This document shows positions 62,720 to 64,000 of a stretch of DNA of 64,000 nt, in pieces. The position numbers and the translations under genes are program-made. The notes under the pieces were generated by a model. The model was not told where the DNA came from and ran no database searches. It saw only the letters and a program-made list of their open reading frames with translations. Each line of letters starts with the position of its first letter. Within the stretch, counting starts at the first letter, position 1. This DNA comes from Paraburkholderia translucens (GTDB lineage Bacteria > Pseudomonadota > Gammaproteobacteria > Burkholderiales > Burkholderiaceae): positions 248,001 through 312,000 of the forward strand of contig NZ_JAJITC010000003.1 of NCBI RefSeq assembly GCF_020881035.1, written 5' to 3'.

Positions 62720-64000
62720 TCAGCGTGAAGACAGCGACTTCTGCGCATCGAGCGATGCCGGGTCCCAGCCGCCGCCGAGCGCCTTGAACGTGGAGATCGC
62801 TGCACGCGCCGATCCGGTTTGCGCTTGCGCGCGCGCGTCGGCGGCCTCGAGCAGGGTCTCGTTGGCGTGCAATACGTCGATGAAACTCGCCGCGCCGCTG
62901 CGGTACGCCGTCATCGAGGAATCCTTGGCTCGGGACAGCGACGATTCCGCATGCGACAGCGTGGCCGCCTGTGCTTCTCGATTCACTAATGAGGAGAGCG
63001 AGTTTTCGACGTCCTCGGAGGCGCGGAGTACGGCTTGGCGATAGGCCGCGAGCGCTTGCGCGTCGGCGCCTTTCGCCTCGTCGACATCGGCGTTGATGCG
63101 CGCGAAGTCGAACAGGCGCCAGCGCAGCCCGACGAGTCCGGCCGCCTGGCTGGCGCCGCCCGAGAACAACGTACCAGCCGCGGCCGAAGTCGCGCTGCCG
63201 AGGAAGGCGTTCAGCGAGACCGTTGGATAGTACTCGGCGATCGCCGCGCCAATACGAGCATTGGCGGCGGCGAGGTGACGTTCCGCGGCGATCAGATCGG
63301 GGCGTCTTTGCAGCAGATCGGCCGGCGTGCCCATATCAGCGATCGACGGTGCAACTGGGATCGCGGTCGGCGCGCTCAACTCTGCCCGGTGCGTGCCGGC
63401 CGGCGTACCAAGCATCACGTCGAGGGAATTCGACGCGGCATCCAGCGCCGCGTCGAGGACGGGCACGGTGGCCTGAACCTGGTCGAGCGCGCCTTGCGCC
63501 TGCTGAACCTGATAGTCGGCGGCGGCGCCCTTCGAATACAGGAGTTTCACGTCTGCGAGCAGCGCTTGCTGCGTCTGCACCTGCCGGGTTGCGATATCGA
63601 GACGGGCCTGGAGCCCGCGGATCGTGACGTAGATATCCGCAGTCTGGGCCGCGACGGCGAGTCGGGTGGCGACCGCCGCCGCCTGCGTCGCCGCGTAATC
63701 GGCAAGCGCGGCTTCGCGCTGACGCCGCAAGCCGCCAAAAATGTCGATCTCCCAACTGGCTTCCAGATTGGTCTCGTACTCGGTGCCCCAGCGCTCGTAA
63801 CCCGGTGTGGCATTGAGCAACTGCCCCAGCGGTGTGTTGACCGACTGATAGGCGCGCGCCGCCGAGGCGGAAACCGCCGCCGAGGGAAGCAGGGCCGCGT
63901 TGGCCGAGCCGAGGCGCGCGCGTGCCTGGGCGATTTGCGCGACGGCCTGGGCCAGGTCCAGGTTCTGGGCCAGCGCCAGAGAAACATAGTGCGTGAGCAG
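62720..64000 (-). CDS. NodT-family RND efflux outer-membrane lipoprotein (5' end outside window)
   Basis: A TolC/OprM-type channel of a tripartite efflux pump; the frame stays open to the window edge, so the lipoprotein signal and first helices are missing. Two repeated OEP helical blocks are visible. NASWEIDIFGG-like LEASWEIDIFGGLRRQREAA begins the first; LGTPAGTH and DLLQRRPDLIAAERHLAAAN mark the middle; FSGGASQAAGLVGLRWRLFD and DVENSLSSLVNREAQA the second. Its partner pump and adaptor genes should lie further right on the minus strand. It is far from the adaptor at base 1 and probably belongs to another system. Confidence 0.9.
   Translation of the reverse strand: MLTHYVSLALAQNLDLAQAVAQIAQARARLGSANAALLPSAAVSASAARAYQSVNTPLGQLLNATPGYERWGTEYETNLEASWEIDIFGGLRRQREAALADYAATQAAAVATRLAVAAQTADIYVTIRGLQARLDIATRQVQTQQALLADVKLLYSKGAAADYQVQQAQGALDQVQATVPVLDAALDAASNSLDVMLGTPAGTHRAELSAPTAIPVAPSIADMGTPADLLQRRPDLIAAERHLAAANARIGAAIAEYYPTVSLNAFLGSATSAAAGTLFSGGASQAAGLVGLRWRLFDFARINADVDEAKGADAQALAAYRQAVLRASEDVENSLSSLVNREAQAATLSHAESSLSRAKDSSMTAYRSGAASFIDVLHANETLLEAADARAQAQTGSARAAISTFKALGGGWDPASLDAQKSLSSR

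Overview
The window is typical high-GC Burkholderiaceae chromosome, most likely Paraburkholderia or Caballeronia. The evidence is the gene content (imuA-imuB-dnaE2 mutasome, a phosphoketolase operon, DUF4148 and DUF1839 proteins, a Bpt/Aat pair, an ssu operon ending in a TOBE protein) and strong GC-rich codon use. This assignment comes from gene content and recall; no search was run. About 59 protein genes, three tRNA genes and one clear pseudogene can be supported. Both ends cut genes: a membrane fusion protein at the left and a NodT-type outer-membrane efflux lipoprotein at the right.

Layout. 0-3.2 kb: efflux pair (HlyD-type adaptor plus DUF2955 membrane protein), a small K+-channel-like protein and a SnoaL-like secreted protein. 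3.3-10.3 kb: minus-strand operon phosphoketolase, glycogen phosphorylase, debranching enzyme. 10.5-17.2 kb: SOS mutagenesis operon imuA-imuB-dnaE2 plus an unusual SRAP protein, with a near-consensus LexA box upstream of imuA and a small unknown gene diverging from it. 17.2-21.9 kb: periplasmic oxidation module with a PQQ alcohol dehydrogenase carrying the lanthanide-type Asp pair, a binding-protein/cytochrome c fusion, a HiPIP, and a stand-alone pqqA encoding a 24-residue PQQ precursor. 22.1-30.9 kb: uptake and catabolism locus (SDR, DUF1989, Liv-type ABC transporter with fused LivM-LivG, and a divergent DadA-like oxidase with an Asp/Glu-racemase-family protein).

31-36 kb holds housekeeping genes: two independently transcribed tRNA-Leu(CAG) genes, rnr, rlmB and rpiA. 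36-41 kb is looser accessory DNA: a glycosyltransferase, a HigA-like regulator without a visible toxin, a decayed wcaJ-type sugar transferase, a Crp/Fnr regulator and about 1.1 kb without a convincing gene. 41-46.9 kb has an orphan carrier protein with DUF1839, a GNAT, a FadR-type regulator with a Gfo/Idh/MocA oxidoreductase, and a cystine-like ABC permease and binding protein. 47-50.7 kb is conserved: pyrD, bpt, aat, a Nudix hydrolase and initiator tRNA-fMet. 50.9-64 kb mixes small unknown proteins, a TetR-epimerase divergent pair with a double palindromic operator, a 3-hydroxyisobutyryl-CoA-hydrolase-like enzyme and the ssuDCBF sulfonate operon without ssuA.

The parts most worth follow-up are the lanthanide-type dehydrogenase module with its orphan pqqA, the mutasome-linked SRAP protein with a long helical insertion, and the orphan ACP-DUF1839 pair.
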